Notes: generated by a model from the sequence alone, not told the origin. A DNA stretch of 58,077 bases from Rubrivivax sp. (GCA_018780805.1 JADMJD010000215.1:1-58077), one strand, 5' to 3'. Shown: positions 44,386 to 53,479, counted from the first letter of the stretch. Translations and numbers: made by a program.

Positions 44386-44949
44386 ATGCCCGACCCCCTG
44401 TACTTCGAGACCGCTGCCGACTTCCGCGCCTGGCTCGCGCGCCATGCCGCCACGGCTTCTGAACTGCTGGTCGGCTTCCACAAACGCGGCTCGGGTCGGC
44501 CCAGCATGAGCTGGCCGGAATCGGTCGACGAAGCGCTGTGTGTCGGCTGGATCGACGGCGTGCGCCGGCGCGTTGACGAGCACCGCTACACGATCAGGTT
44601 CACCCCGCGCCGGGCCGCTTCGATCTGGAGCGCGGTCAACATCGCCAAGGTGCAGCAGCTGGTGGCGGCCGGGCGCATGACCGACGCCGGTACCCGGGCC
44701 TTCGCGCTGCGCACCGCCGCCCGCTCGGCGGTGTATGCCTTCGAGCAGCCCGAGGTGGCCGAGTTGGCCGCACAGGAGTGGCAGGCCTTCCAGGCCAATG
44801 CCGCCGCTTGGGCGTTTTTCCAGGCCACGCCGCCAGGCTACAAGAAGGTGGTTCTGCACTGGGTCACCACGGCCAAGCGGGCCCCCACCCGCGCCAGCCG
44901 CCTGGCCCGGCTGATCCAGGCCAGCGGGGCCGGGCAGCGCCTGCGCTAG
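44386..44949 (+). CDS. YdeI/OmpD-associated family protein
   Basis: A 187-residue cytoplasmic protein starting PLYFETAADFRAWLARH, with GFHKRGSGRPSMSWPESVDEALCVGWIDG (about 32-60) and FTPRRAASIWSAVN (about 72-85), the pattern of YdeI-like proteins once called bacteriocin-protection proteins. The C-terminus ends in a helical GYKKVVLHWVTTAKR segment also typical of the group. Function is not settled. It is divergent from the ParD-like/map pair and begins in the AT-rich region; GTG at 44377 is an alternative start. Confidence 0.83.
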   Translation: MPDPLYFETAADFRAWLARHAATASELLVGFHKRGSGRPSMSWPESVDEALCVGWIDGVRRRVDEHRYTIRFTPRRAASIWSAVNIAKVQQLVAAGRMTDAGTRAFALRTAARSAVYAFEQPEVAELAAQEWQAFQANAAAWAFFQATPPGYKKVVLHWVTTAKRAPTRASRLARLIQASGAGQRLR

Positions 44950-45002
44950 CGGCCTGGCTGGCCAGGCCCGCGCGGTACAGTCGATGGGCTTCAACGAGCT
45001 GC

Positions 45003-45261
45003 ATGGCCATGCCCGCCGCAACGCCGAACCCCTTGTTCCCTCTGCTGAAGGCCCGCTTCGAGGCCCACCTGCCGCGGCACGAAGGCCTGGCGTGGGCGGC
45101 CGTGCAGGACCGTCTGCAGGACCGTCTGCTGGACCGTGCCGATGCGCTGCGCACGCTGGCCGCCATGGCGGCCACCGGCCGCGAACCCGATGTGATCGCG
45201 GTGGACGTGGCGTCGGGCCCACCACGCGGCGCGGGGTTTCCGCGGCCTGCTGCGCGCATGA
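45003..45261 (+). pseudogene. DUF4256 protein gene with internal deletion
   Basis: The first 60 codons (NPLFPLLKARFEAHLPRHEG, LAWAAVQDRLQ, AATGREPDVI) match the N-terminus of the roughly 190-residue DUF4256 family. After EPDVI the match breaks off and resumes in another frame about 12 codons later as HHAARGFRGLLRA followed by TGA (45259-45261), which is the family's extreme C-terminus. About 100 codons of the middle are missing and the junction is out of frame, so the gene is inactive. The original frame runs on to 45317 without similarity. Confidence 0.75.
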
Positions 45262-45337
45262 GCCGCCGCGCCAGACACACCACGCCAGACACACCACGCC
45301 TGAACCGCCGACCCTGACCCCCCCGCCCGGAACCACC

Positions 45338-46021
45338 ATGCCCCTGCTCGGAACTGCTGCGATGCTGCTGTCCTTCGACATCGCGCCGGAGGCCGTGCAC
45401 GAACACGACGACTGGCACACGCACGAGCACCTGCCCGAGCGGCTGGCCATCCCCGGCTTTCTGCGTGGCACACGCTGGGTGGCGGTGTCCGCGGACACAC
45501 CGCGCTACCTGGTGCTGTACGAGGTGCAATCGCTGCAGACACTGGCCTCGCCCGCCTACCTGGCGCGCCTGAACCAGCCGACGCCGTGGACCGCCAAGAT
45601 GATGCCGCACTACCGCGGCATGCGGCGCGGCCTGTGTGACGTGGCGGGCAGCCAGGGCCTGGGCAGCGGCCCCTGGGGCCTGCTGACACGTTTCACGCCC
45701 GCGCCGGGCGCGGAACCAGCGCTGCAAGGGTGGTTGCAGCAGACGCTGATGCCCACCTTGCCGCAGCGGCCCGGCCTGGGCAGTGTGCACCTGCTCCAGG
45801 GGGCGCTGGCGCCGCCAATGACGCAGGAGCAGCGCATACGTGGGGCAGACGCCGGTGTGGACTGGGCCTTGTTGTGCACCGGCTACGAGCCCGGTGCGCT
45901 GCAGGCGCTGGCCGCGGCCGAACTGCACCCGCAGGCCCTGGCCGCCCAGGGCGCGCTGCAGGTGTCCCAGGGCCACTACCAGGCCCACTACACGCTGGGT
46001 GCAGACGAGCGGGTGGTGTGA
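45338..46021 (+). CDS. Hypothetical protein, probable dimeric alpha/beta-barrel fold
   Basis: A 227-residue soluble protein. The N-terminal half (FDIAPEAVHEHDDWHTHEHLPERLAIPGFLRGTRWV) has the W/H-rich entry seen in EthD/DUF4286-like ferredoxin-fold domains, and a second, weaker copy may follow at about 110-220. I do not recognise a specific family. Its TGA shares a base with the ATG of the next gene, so the two are translated together. Confidence 0.6.
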   Translation: MPLLGTAAMLLSFDIAPEAVHEHDDWHTHEHLPERLAIPGFLRGTRWVAVSADTPRYLVLYEVQSLQTLASPAYLARLNQPTPWTAKMMPHYRGMRRGLCDVAGSQGLGSGPWGLLTRFTPAPGAEPALQGWLQQTLMPTLPQRPGLGSVHLLQGALAPPMTQEQRIRGADAGVDWALLCTGYEPGALQALAAAELHPQALAAQGALQVSQGHYQAHYTLGADERVV

Positions 46022-46419
46022 TGTCCCTCAGCGCCCACGGTGTGGTCGAGTTCCTGCACCACTTCGAGCGGCTGGCCGCGCAGGAAGACTTCGAGCTGCT
46101 CCGTGCGCTGATCGCCGACGACGCCTTCTTCCGCTTCAGCGACGGCGACTTCATCGGCCACGCCGCCATCCAGGCCGCTTTCGAGAAGAGCTGGCGTGGC
46201 GACTCCACGGTGCACAAGGCGGCCTTTTACCTGAGCGACATCACCGTGCTCAGCGTGGACCAGCAATCGGCCAGTGCCACCTACACCTGGCATTGGGAGG
46301 GCACACAAGGCGACCAGCGTTTCACGATCCGCGGCCGTGGCACGCGTGTGCTGCGGCTGGGGCCGCAGGGCCTGCAGATCGCGCACGAGCACCTCAGCCG
46401 CTTTCCGCCCGCGCGCTGA
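46021..46419 (+). CDS. SnoaL/NTF2-like domain protein
   Basis: A 132-residue protein with the cone-shaped NTF2 pattern: a helical start (VVEFLHHFERLAAQEDFELL), FSDGDFIGHAAIQAAFEKSW, and a beta sheet ending in RGTRVLRLGPQGLQIAHEHLS. Proteins like this serve as isomerases, hydrolases or ketosteroid-binding modules. Coupled to the preceding gene by a TGATG junction; function unknown. Confidence 0.72.
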   Translation: MSLSAHGVVEFLHHFERLAAQEDFELLRALIADDAFFRFSDGDFIGHAAIQAAFEKSWRGDSTVHKAAFYLSDITVLSVDQQSASATYTWHWEGTQGDQRFTIRGRGTRVLRLGPQGLQIAHEHLSRFPPAR

Positions 46420-46460
46420 CCCGCGCACTGGCCCCCGTGGGCCCGGGCCACAATCCGGCG

Positions 46461-47039
46461 ATGAATCCGTCTGCACTCGAGCACTTCATCGCCCAGGCCG
46501 TCGCGCGCAGTGGCCCACCGGCCCACCCGCCCGAACCGGCCGACTGCGTGCTGGCCCTGGCCCCGCTGATGCTGGACCTGATCGAGCAGGCCGGCAGTTT
46601 TCTGCAGCCGCAGCACCTGCAGGGCAGTGCCGTCGGCTACACGCGCAACCTGGTCTACGACGCACCGGACCGCAGCCTGTCGCTGTATGCCCTGGTCTGG
46701 CTGCCTGGCCAATGGACACCAGTGCACGACCACGGCAGCTGGGGCGTGGTGGGCGTGGTGGAAGGGGTGCTGGAAGAACGCAGCTACGTGCGGCTCTCGC
46801 CCGACCGCGGCGCCGACGACGGCATCGTGCTGGCACGTGGGGGCACCGTGCTGCTGAACCGGGGCGCCGTCACCAGCTTCGTGCCCAACCCGGACCACAT
46901 CCACATCACCGGCGTTCCGGCTGAACGCCAACGTGCGGTGAGCCTGCACCTGTACGGCCGCACGATGAGTGACTTCAACCTGTATGACGTGGCCGCAGGC
47001 ACGCGCCGCCGCATCCACGTGGCACACAACGAGAGCTGA
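46461..47039 (+). CDS. Cysteine dioxygenase-type cupin protein
   Basis: A 192-residue cupin. TPVHDHGSWGVVGVVEG (about 86-102, His89 and His91) and PDHIHITG (about 144-151) provide a three-His iron site as in thiol dioxygenases; a further His occurs in SLHLYG (about 161-166). It resembles cysteine or 3-mercaptopropionate dioxygenases, which oxidise a thiol to a sulfinic acid. The exact thiol cannot be told. It follows the NTF2-like gene by 41 bases. Confidence 0.78.
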   Translation: MNPSALEHFIAQAVARSGPPAHPPEPADCVLALAPLMLDLIEQAGSFLQPQHLQGSAVGYTRNLVYDAPDRSLSLYALVWLPGQWTPVHDHGSWGVVGVVEGVLEERSYVRLSPDRGADDGIVLARGGTVLLNRGAVTSFVPNPDHIHITGVPAERQRAVSLHLYGRTMSDFNLYDVAAGTRRRIHVAHNES

Positions 47040-47042
47040 GGA

Positions 47043-47549
47043 TTGCGTCGCCGTCTGCTGCTGATGTGGCCGCTGCTGGCGGCGCTGCCCGCCGCCCGGG
47101 CCGCCGAGCCCTTCACCAACGCCGCCACCGTGCTGTTGCAGCCCGATGCGCTGATGCTGGCGCGCGTGGACAGCGCCGCCGCGCTGGCGGCCTACATCAA
47201 ACAGGTGGAAGCGGCGGCGGGTGCGTCCATCGCCGGGGTCTTCCAGCGCAAGCCGGCGGGCGGGTTTGTGGTGGTCGCGGTCAAACCCGGCCTGCGCTCG
47301 CGCGTGTGGCTGGACCTGGACACGCCGCTGCCGCTGGCCACGCAAAACGCACTGCGGGCCGGCATCGAAGCCGTGCCACCGCCGGCCGTGAAAGACGGCG
47401 TCGTGGTCTTCGCCTTTAAGGCCAGCTTCTGGGGTGGCCGCCCGCCCACGCGCGGCGCCCCGGCGCCCGAAGAGTGGAAGGCCGAAGCCGCACGCGTGGG
47501 CGCCAAGCTCGAGGTGGGCGACCTCGTGGCGCGCCTGTGGACCGATTGA
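47043..47549 (+). CDS. Exported hypothetical protein
   Basis: A 168-residue protein with a signal peptide (about 1-20, RRRLLLMWPLLAALPAARA). The mature part has no family I recognise; a beta-rich middle (GGFVVVAVKPGLRSRVWLDL) and a KASFWGG motif near the end are the most distinctive pieces. The start is taken as TTG at 47043, four bases after the previous stop, because a GAGG lies just before it and the signal peptide is then complete; ATG at 47064 would lose the basic residues of the signal. Confidence 0.62.
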   Translation: MRRRLLLMWPLLAALPAARAAEPFTNAATVLLQPDALMLARVDSAAALAAYIKQVEAAAGASIAGVFQRKPAGGFVVVAVKPGLRSRVWLDLDTPLPLATQNALRAGIEAVPPPAVKDGVVVFAFKASFWGGRPPTRGAPAPEEWKAEAARVGAKLEVGDLVARLWTD

Positions 47550-47562
47550 ACGGAGACAACAC

Positions 47563-48765
47563 GTGAGACTCAAGAAGATCATCCTGTGGACCCTGCCCGC
47601 GCTGCTGCTGGGCGCCGTGGCCTTCTGGTTCAGCCTGGACAAGGAGGCGCGTGCCTTGCTGGCCACGCTGCCCACCAACCGCGACCTGCTGTTCTGGAGC
47701 CAGGCCCAGCGTGACGCCGCCTTCCGCGCGCTGGACCGCGTGCCGCTGCTGGCCAAGGCGCGTGTGGTGCCGGCCGGGGGCACGCCGTCGCCCCTGCCAC
47801 CGGGCCCGCCGCTGACCCTGCCGCTGGACCTGGACGCCTACATGGCCGGCCAGCGCAGCGCGGCGCTGCTGATCCTGCACAAGGGCCAGCTGCGGCTGGA
47901 GCGCTACGGCCTGGGTTTCGGGCCCGAGGGCCGCTGGACCAGTTTTTCGGTGGCCAAGTCGCTCACGTCCACGCTGGTGGGCGCGGCCATCCGCGACGGC
48001 CACATCGGCAGCATGGACGACAAGGTCAGCAGCTACATCCCGCAGATGAAAGGCTCGGCCTACGACGACGTCAGCATCCGCCAGCTGCTGACGATGACCT
48101 CGGGTGTGCGCTGGAACGAGGACTATGGCGACCCGCAATCCGATGTGGCGCGCTTCAACAATCACCAGCCCGAAGAGGGTGTGGACGCGCTGGTCAGCTA
48201 CATGCGCCGGCTGCCGCGCGAGGCCCCGGCCGGCACACGCTGGCACTACAGCACCGGCGAGACCAACCTGGTGGGTGTGCTGGTCAGCCAGGCCACGAAA
48301 CGGCCGCTGGCACAGTACCTGTCGGAGAAGATCTGGGTGCCAGCCGGCATGCAGCAGGACGCCACCTGGATCTTGAGCCGCACGGGGCAGGAGATCAGCG
48401 GCTGCTGCATCCAGGCGGCATCGCGCGACATGGCACGTGTCGGGCAGTTCATCCTGGGTGGTGCGCAGATCAACGGCCAGGCCGTCGTGCCCGAGGGTTG
48501 GCTGGCCGAGGCCACCACCGAGCGCACCGGCATCGGCCGCCCGGGCCGCGGTTACGGCTACCAGTGGTGGACGTACACCGACGGCAGTTTTGCCGCGCGT
48601 GGCATCTTCGGCCAGGGCATCTTCATCGACCCGCAGCGCCAGCTGGTCATCGTCTCCAACGCCAACTGGGCCGAGGGTGCGTCGGCCAAAGTGCCCAGCG
48701 ATGCACGCGAGGCCTTCTACCAGGCCGTGCGCCAGGCCATCGACGCCGAAGCGGCGCCGCGTTGA
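47563..48765 (+). CDS. Beta-lactamase-fold serine hydrolase
   Basis: A 400-residue protein with an N-terminal membrane helix or uncleaved signal (about 4-24). The catalytic Ser-x-x-Lys is SVAK (about 128-131, in TSFSVAKSLTSTLVG), the Tyr motif is HYSTGETNLVG and a GRGYGYQWW segment follows. It belongs with class C beta-lactamase-like esterases and 6-aminohexanoate-dimer hydrolases rather than true beta-lactamases. GTG at 47563 has CGGAGA upstream. It follows the exported hypothetical gene by 13 bases. Confidence 0.86.
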   Translation: MRLKKIILWTLPALLLGAVAFWFSLDKEARALLATLPTNRDLLFWSQAQRDAAFRALDRVPLLAKARVVPAGGTPSPLPPGPPLTLPLDLDAYMAGQRSAALLILHKGQLRLERYGLGFGPEGRWTSFSVAKSLTSTLVGAAIRDGHIGSMDDKVSSYIPQMKGSAYDDVSIRQLLTMTSGVRWNEDYGDPQSDVARFNNHQPEEGVDALVSYMRRLPREAPAGTRWHYSTGETNLVGVLVSQATKRPLAQYLSEKIWVPAGMQQDATWILSRTGQEISGCCIQAASRDMARVGQFILGGAQINGQAVVPEGWLAEATTERTGIGRPGRGYGYQWWTYTDGSFAARGIFGQGIFIDPQRQLVIVSNANWAEGASAKVPSDAREAFYQAVRQAIDAEAAPR

Positions 48766-48778
48766 AGGGCCGCGCCGG

Positions 48779-49534
48779 GTGAGCCCTGCCGCATCCGAAC
48801 CCCACGCCGTGGCGCGCCTGCGCAGCGCGCGCCTGGCCGCCAGCAGCAAACCCTTCATGGCCCGTGGTGGTTTCAAGCGCGAGCGCTGCGCTGGTTGCCG
48901 GCTCCTGCCCAGCCACTGCCTGTGTGCGTTGCGCCCGGTGGTGCCCACGCGAGTCGGGTTCTGCCTGCTGATGGCCGACATCGAGCCGCTCAAGCCCAGC
49001 AACACCGGCTGGTTGATCGCCGACGTGGTGCCCGACACCTTCGCTTTCGGCTGGTCCCGCACCGTGCCCGACCCGGCGCTGCTGGCGCTGCTGGCCGATC
49101 CGCGGTGGTTGCCCATGGTGGTGTTCCCGGGTGAATACGTGGCGCCGGAACGGGTGGTGCACACGCTGCCGCCACCCGGCGACGGTGCAGGCCGCAGCCC
49201 GCTGTTCATCCTGGTCGATGGCACCTGGACCGAAGCGCGCAAGATGCTGCGCCGCAGCCCGTACCTGGACGGCCTGCCGGTGCTGAGCCTGCAGCCGGAC
49301 CAGGTCTCGCTGTACCAACTGCGCCGCTCGCGCCGCGACGACCATTTCTGCACCAGCGAGGTGGCCGCGCTGTGCCTCCAGCTGGCCGGCGAGACACAGG
49401 CCGCCTCGGCGCTGGCGGCCTACCTGGACGTCTTCACGCACCACTACCTGCAGGCCCGCCACCAGCGGCCGGTGGTGTGGGGCAGTGCAGCCCACTTGGC
49501 GCTGCAGCCCCACTGCAGGCCTCTGGCACCCTGA
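48779..49534 (+). CDS. tapT: DTW-domain tRNA-uridine aminocarboxypropyltransferase
   Basis: A 251-residue enzyme of the TDD/DTW superfamily, which makes acp3U in tRNA from SAM. The family-naming motif appears as LVDGTWTEARKM (about 143-154); the N-terminal Cys cluster CAGCRLLPSHCLC (about 38-50) should bind zinc; RRSRRDDHFCTSEVAA is the other conserved block. GTG at 48779 is chosen because related proteins begin well before the Cys cluster; ATG at 48857 would give a shorter form of 226 residues. Confidence 0.86.
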   Translation: MSPAASEPHAVARLRSARLAASSKPFMARGGFKRERCAGCRLLPSHCLCALRPVVPTRVGFCLLMADIEPLKPSNTGWLIADVVPDTFAFGWSRTVPDPALLALLADPRWLPMVVFPGEYVAPERVVHTLPPPGDGAGRSPLFILVDGTWTEARKMLRRSPYLDGLPVLSLQPDQVSLYQLRRSRRDDHFCTSEVAALCLQLAGETQAASALAAYLDVFTHHYLQARHQRPVVWGSAAHLALQPHCRPLAP

Positions 49535-49548
49535 GCGGCGCAACCGCC

Positions 49549-51906
49549 ATGCCGCTGCCCCGACGCGTTTTCCTCGGCACGCTGGCCGCGGGCGGTGCCC
49601 TGGCCATCGGCTGGGGCGTGCTGCCGCCACGCCAGCGCCTGGTGGGTGCCGATGCACTGCCGGCGGTGCCGGGCCGCATCGCCTTCAACGGCTGGGTGCG
49701 CATCGGCACCGATGACAGCGTCACCGTGCTCGTGCCCAAGAGCGAGATGGGCCAGGGCATCCACACCGGCCTGGCCATGCTGCTGGCCGACGAGCTGGAC
49801 GCCGACTGGTCGCAGGTGCGCATCGAGCCCTCGCCGGTGGACGCCATCTACAACAACCTGGCCACCGCGGTGGACGCGCTGCCCTTCCACCCCGACGACC
49901 ACAGCACCGCCCGTGCGATGACCGAACACCTGACGGCCAAGCTGGTGCGCGAGTTCGGGCTGATGCTGACCGGCGGCTCCTCCAGCATCAAGGACCTCTG
50001 GTTGCCGATGCGCGAGGCCGGCGCCTCGGCGCGTGCGATGCTGGTGGCCGCAGCCGCCGCGCGGTGGGCGGTACCGGCCGCGCAGGTGCAGGTGAACGCA
50101 GGCCTGATCGGCCACGCTGCCTCGGGCCGCAGCGCACGGTTTGGTGAGCTGGCCGAGGCCGCCGCTGCGCTGCCGCTGCCCGACACACCGGTGCTCAAGA
50201 CCCCGGCGCAGTTCAGGCTGATCGGCCAGCCGCTGAAACGCCTGGAGGCCGCCAGCAAGATCGACGGCAGCGCGCGCTTCGGCATCGACGTGGTGCGGCC
50301 CGGCATGCGCTACGCCAGCGTGGTGATGTGCCCCACGCTGGGTGGGCGCGTGGCGGCGCACGACGGCGCTGCGGCCAGCGCGATGCCGGGCGTGCGCGCG
50401 GTGTTGGCCTTTCCGCCGCCACCAGCCGGTGGCACCGGCGGTGTGGCGGTGATTGCCGACCGGCCCTGGCAGGCGATGCAGGCTGTGAAAGCCGTGCAGG
50501 TGCAATGGGATGCCGGGCCGGCGGCCACGCTCTCCAGCGTGGCGTTGATGCAGGCCTTCGGCGCGGCCATCGACGCCGACGACGGCTTCTGCTATGTCCA
50601 GCGCGGCGATGTGGCTGCGGCGCTGGCAGGTGCCGCCAAGACCGTGCGCGCCGAGTACAGCGCGCCCTACCTGGCGCACACCGCGCTGGAGCCCATCAAC
50701 TGCACGGTGCAGGTGGGTGAGGGCAGCGCCACGGTCTGGGCCTCGACCCAGGTGCCCGACATCGCGCGTGCCGTGGTGGCCCAGACCCTGGGCCTGGACG
50801 AAGACCAGGTGCAGGTTCACGTGCAGTACATCGGTGGTGGTTTCGGCCGCCGGCTGGAGGTGGACTTCATCGCCCAGGCCGCCTTGATCGCGCAGGCGGC
50901 GCCCGGTGTGCCGGTGCAGACGATCTGGTCGCGCGAGCAGGACAGCACGCACGACTTCTACCGCCCGGCCGCGGTGGCACGTTTCAAGGCCGGGCTGGAC
51001 GCTGCCGGCCGGCCCGTGGCCTGGCACCACCACTCCGCCAGCCAGGCCATCGTGCCGCAGGTGATGGCGCGTTACGCCGCCGCCAAACGGGCGATGCCCC
51101 TGCTCGCGCAGGGCATGGCAGCCCTGGGCCGGGGTGCGCAGGCGCTGGGCCTGGATGGCCGCATGCCGGGCGCGGGCATCGACAAAACCGCGGCCGAAGG
51201 CGCCTTCGACCAGGTCTACGAGGTCCCCGCGATGCGGGTGGAGCACAGCGTGGTGGAGGCACCGATGCCGGTGGGTTTCTGGCGCGCCGTGGGCCATTCG
51301 CACCAGGCGTTTTTCAACGAAGGTTTTGTCGACGAACTCGCCCATGCCGCGGGGCAGGACCCGGTGGCCTACCGTGCCGCGCTGCTGCAGCAGCACCCGC
51401 GCCACCTGGCCGTGCTGCAGCGCGCGGCGCAGGCGGCTGGCTGGGGCCAGCCGCTGGCCCCGGCGGCCGATGGGGCGACGAAGGCCCGCGGCGTGGCGCT
51501 GCACCAGAGCTTCGGCTCCATCGTGGCCCAGGTGGCCGAGGTCTCGGTGGCGGCCGACAAGCGCATCCGCGTGCACCGCGTGGTGGCGGTGATCGACTGT
51601 GGCACGCCGGTGAACCCGAACCTGATCGCGCAGCAGCTGGAGGGGGCGGTGGTCTTCGGCCTCTCGGCGGCGCTTGACGGGGCGGTCACGGTCGAAAACG
51701 GCCAGGTGCAGCAGCGCAACTTCCACGACCTGCCCCCCCTGCGCATGGCGGCCTGCCCGGTGATCGAGACCCACGTCATGCCCGGCAGCGCCCACCCCGA
51801 AGGTGTGGGCGAGCCCGGCCTGCCGCCCATCGCACCCGCGGTGGCCAACGCGGTGTTTGCTGCCACGGGCCAGCGGCTGCGGGCGCTGCCGTTGAAGCTG
51901 GGCTGA
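49549..51906 (+). CDS. Molybdopterin-binding subunit of a Tat-exported hydroxylase (IorB type)
   Basis: A 785-residue protein of the xanthine dehydrogenase superfamily, membrane/periplasmic branch. The Tat signal (PRRVFLGTLAAGGALAIG, about 4-21) marks export of the folded holoenzyme. Cofactor-binding segments include KSEMGQGIHTGLAMLLADEL, YIGGGFGRRLEVDF and the C-terminal GVGEPGLPPIAPAVANA, whose Glu is the catalytic base. Such subunits normally work with a small 2Fe-2S subunit (IorA type) and often a c-type cytochrome. Neither is adjacent, so the enzyme is incomplete here or its partner is encoded elsewhere. Aldehydes or N-heterocycles are usual substrates. Confidence 0.92.
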   Translation: MPLPRRVFLGTLAAGGALAIGWGVLPPRQRLVGADALPAVPGRIAFNGWVRIGTDDSVTVLVPKSEMGQGIHTGLAMLLADELDADWSQVRIEPSPVDAIYNNLATAVDALPFHPDDHSTARAMTEHLTAKLVREFGLMLTGGSSSIKDLWLPMREAGASARAMLVAAAAARWAVPAAQVQVNAGLIGHAASGRSARFGELAEAAAALPLPDTPVLKTPAQFRLIGQPLKRLEAASKIDGSARFGIDVVRPGMRYASVVMCPTLGGRVAAHDGAAASAMPGVRAVLAFPPPPAGGTGGVAVIADRPWQAMQAVKAVQVQWDAGPAATLSSVALMQAFGAAIDADDGFCYVQRGDVAAALAGAAKTVRAEYSAPYLAHTALEPINCTVQVGEGSATVWASTQVPDIARAVVAQTLGLDEDQVQVHVQYIGGGFGRRLEVDFIAQAALIAQAAPGVPVQTIWSREQDSTHDFYRPAAVARFKAGLDAAGRPVAWHHHSASQAIVPQVMARYAAAKRAMPLLAQGMAALGRGAQALGLDGRMPGAGIDKTAAEGAFDQVYEVPAMRVEHSVVEAPMPVGFWRAVGHSHQAFFNEGFVDELAHAAGQDPVAYRAALLQQHPRHLAVLQRAAQAAGWGQPLAPAADGATKARGVALHQSFGSIVAQVAEVSVAADKRIRVHRVVAVIDCGTPVNPNLIAQQLEGAVVFGLSAALDGAVTVENGQVQQRNFHDLPPLRMAACPVIETHVMPGSAHPEGVGEPGLPPIAPAVANAVFAATGQRLRALPLKLG

Positions 51907-51918
51907 ACCTGGGCAGCG

Positions 51919-52833
51919 TCAGGGCCGAGGCAGGGCCGCCGTGCAGGCGGCCAGGCGGTCGGCCCCGCCCCATTGTTCAAACGCGGCCCGGGCCTGCACC
52001 GCCACCTCGGCCTCCTGCGTGTGCTGGAAGGGCAGGGCCGGCCCGGCGAAGAAGACCCACAGCACGGCCGGGCCGTCCACCTGGCCGGCGTAGCGGTTCT
52101 GCAGCGTGATCTGGTCGGTGGGGGCCAGGCCGGCCACCTGACGCGCCAGCGCCGGGCTGCCCTCGCCGATGCGCGGGCCGCCGTCGCCGACGACAAAGGG
52201 CACGGCGATGTTCTTGGTGGTGTGCACCGCCACGCCGTGGCTGCCCAGCTTGACGCCGGCCTGCACCAGGCTGCGCGGCACCACGGCCGCGGCCACACGC
52301 AGCGGGTTCACGTAGCGGCGCTGGTCGGCGAGGTCCGTCATGCTGCTGTCCACCAGCGAGGTGGGGGAGACATAGAACCCCGAGCCGTCGCGCTGCAGCA
52401 CGGGCTTCACACCCCGCACCGTGCGCCCGCCGATCTGCGCCGCGCCGGTGGCGGCGATGCCGTACCACTCCACGACACCCACAGCCGGGTCGGCCCAGCC
52501 GGCGGCGGCGATGCGGCCGACATCGGCCATGAACTTGCCGGTGCAGGTGGCGTTGTTTTCCGAGCCTTCGTAGCGGCTGCCGTCCGGCAGGTGCACGCGT
52601 CCGCCCACGCACAGGTGCAGCACGGCACCGGCGGCGCGGTTGTCGGGGTGGTAGGCACGGCCGTAGCCGTCGATGTTGATGTTCATGCCCGACCACGCGG
52701 CCACCGCGCCGTCGGCCAGGCGCCAGGCCTGCACCTTGGCGCCGCCCACACCGGGCAGGGCGGTGGCGTCGCAGGGCGCGGCCGTGGCCGGCAGCGCGGC
52801 GGACAGGGCCACGCACCACAGCAGGTGCTTCAT
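51919..52833 (-). CDS. Secreted protein resembling GH75 chitosanases
   Basis: A 304-residue protein with a signal peptide (about 1-18, ending ATA). The core shows MNINIDGYGRAYHPD, DGSGFYVSP, YVNPLRVAAAVVP and VVGDGGPRIGEGSPALAR, in the order found in family 75 glycoside hydrolases (Asp-rich start, a Y-V-P strand, and a GDTGP..GEAS-like end). The likeness is moderate; the usual catalytic Asp pair is partly replaced by Asn. If active it would cleave an amino-sugar polymer. Its ATG shares a base with the stop of the NlpC/P60 gene, so both are one translational unit. It is convergent with the molybdopterin subunit gene. Confidence 0.55.
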   Translation of the reverse strand: MKHLLWCVALSAALPATAAPCDATALPGVGGAKVQAWRLADGAVAAWSGMNINIDGYGRAYHPDNRAAGAVLHLCVGGRVHLPDGSRYEGSENNATCTGKFMADVGRIAAAGWADPAVGVVEWYGIAATGAAQIGGRTVRGVKPVLQRDGSGFYVSPTSLVDSSMTDLADQRRYVNPLRVAAAVVPRSLVQAGVKLGSHGVAVHTTKNIAVPFVVGDGGPRIGEGSPALARQVAGLAPTDQITLQNRYAGQVDGPAVLWVFFAGPALPFQHTQEAEVAVQARAAFEQWGGADRLAACTAALPRP

Positions 52834-53453
52834 CACACGAAGGCCTTCCACATCACCAGCCGGGTGCTCGCGATGCGGTCGAACACGGCGGTGTCGGTCT
52901 CCGCGATGGCGTTGCGCGGCAGGCCCGCCGGCGGCGAGAGCAGGATGTTGTCGGGCGCGCAGTGCAGCATGTGCGTGGCCCGGCCGTCGGCGTCCACCGC
53001 GGTGACGATGCCCACATGCCCTGGGCCGTCGTCTTCGCCCGGCGGCTTGGGGTGCACCAGCAGCGCGCCGGGCACGGCCCGCGTCAGCGGCACGAAGAGC
53101 TGCTGGCCGCGCTGTGCATCGGCAACCATCGCGTCGGTGTTGATCCAGCCGCCGGCCAGCACCGCGCCGTTGCGCGGCACACCCAGCGCCCAGCAGACAT
53201 AACCCGAGCAATCGCAGGCCACCGCGGGCAGCGTGGCCGGATCGATTTCCGAGGCCGCCAGCGCCGCCATGTAGGCCTGGTGCACCTTGGGGCGCTCGCG
53301 CTGCAGCGTGGCCAGCTCGTTCTTCAGGTGGATCGCGCGGCCCGGGGCCGCGGGCAGCGCCTCGGTGGCGGTGTGGCCGCCACGGCCCAGCCAGTACAAG
53401 ACGGGCGTGTCCAGCGCGTCGTGGGCACGTTGCAGAAAGGTGGCAAGGTCCAT
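52833..53453 (-). CDS. NlpC/P60-like peptidoglycan hydrolase, candidate injected effector
   Basis: A 206-residue protein without signal peptide. The catalytic Cys is in CDCSGYVCWALG (Cys82) and the His in GHVGIVT (His146), the arrangement of NlpC/P60 amidases and endopeptidases. Lack of a signal while acting on cell wall is typical of effectors delivered by injection machines, and a spike/PAAR pair starts 387 bases away on the other strand. It is translationally coupled to the GH75-like secreted protein. Alternatively it is a cytoplasmic cell-wall recycling enzyme or amide hydrolase. Confidence 0.75.
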   Translation of the reverse strand: MDLATFLQRAHDALDTPVLYWLGRGGHTATEALPAAPGRAIHLKNELATLQRERPKVHQAYMAALAASEIDPATLPAVACDCSGYVCWALGVPRNGAVLAGGWINTDAMVADAQRGQQLFVPLTRAVPGALLVHPKPPGEDDGPGHVGIVTAVDADGRATHMLHCAPDNILLSPPAGLPRNAIAETDTAVFDRIASTRLVMWKAFV

Positions 53454-53479
53454 GGGCGGTCTCCTGAGGGTGGCGCAGA

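Noticed and set aside
47563..48765. True beta-lactamase (antibiotic resistance gene)
   Set aside because: The SVAK and Tyr motifs fit, but the sequence groups with esterase/6-aminohexanoate-dimer hydrolase-like proteins, has a membrane helix, and lacks a clear lactamase KTG element.
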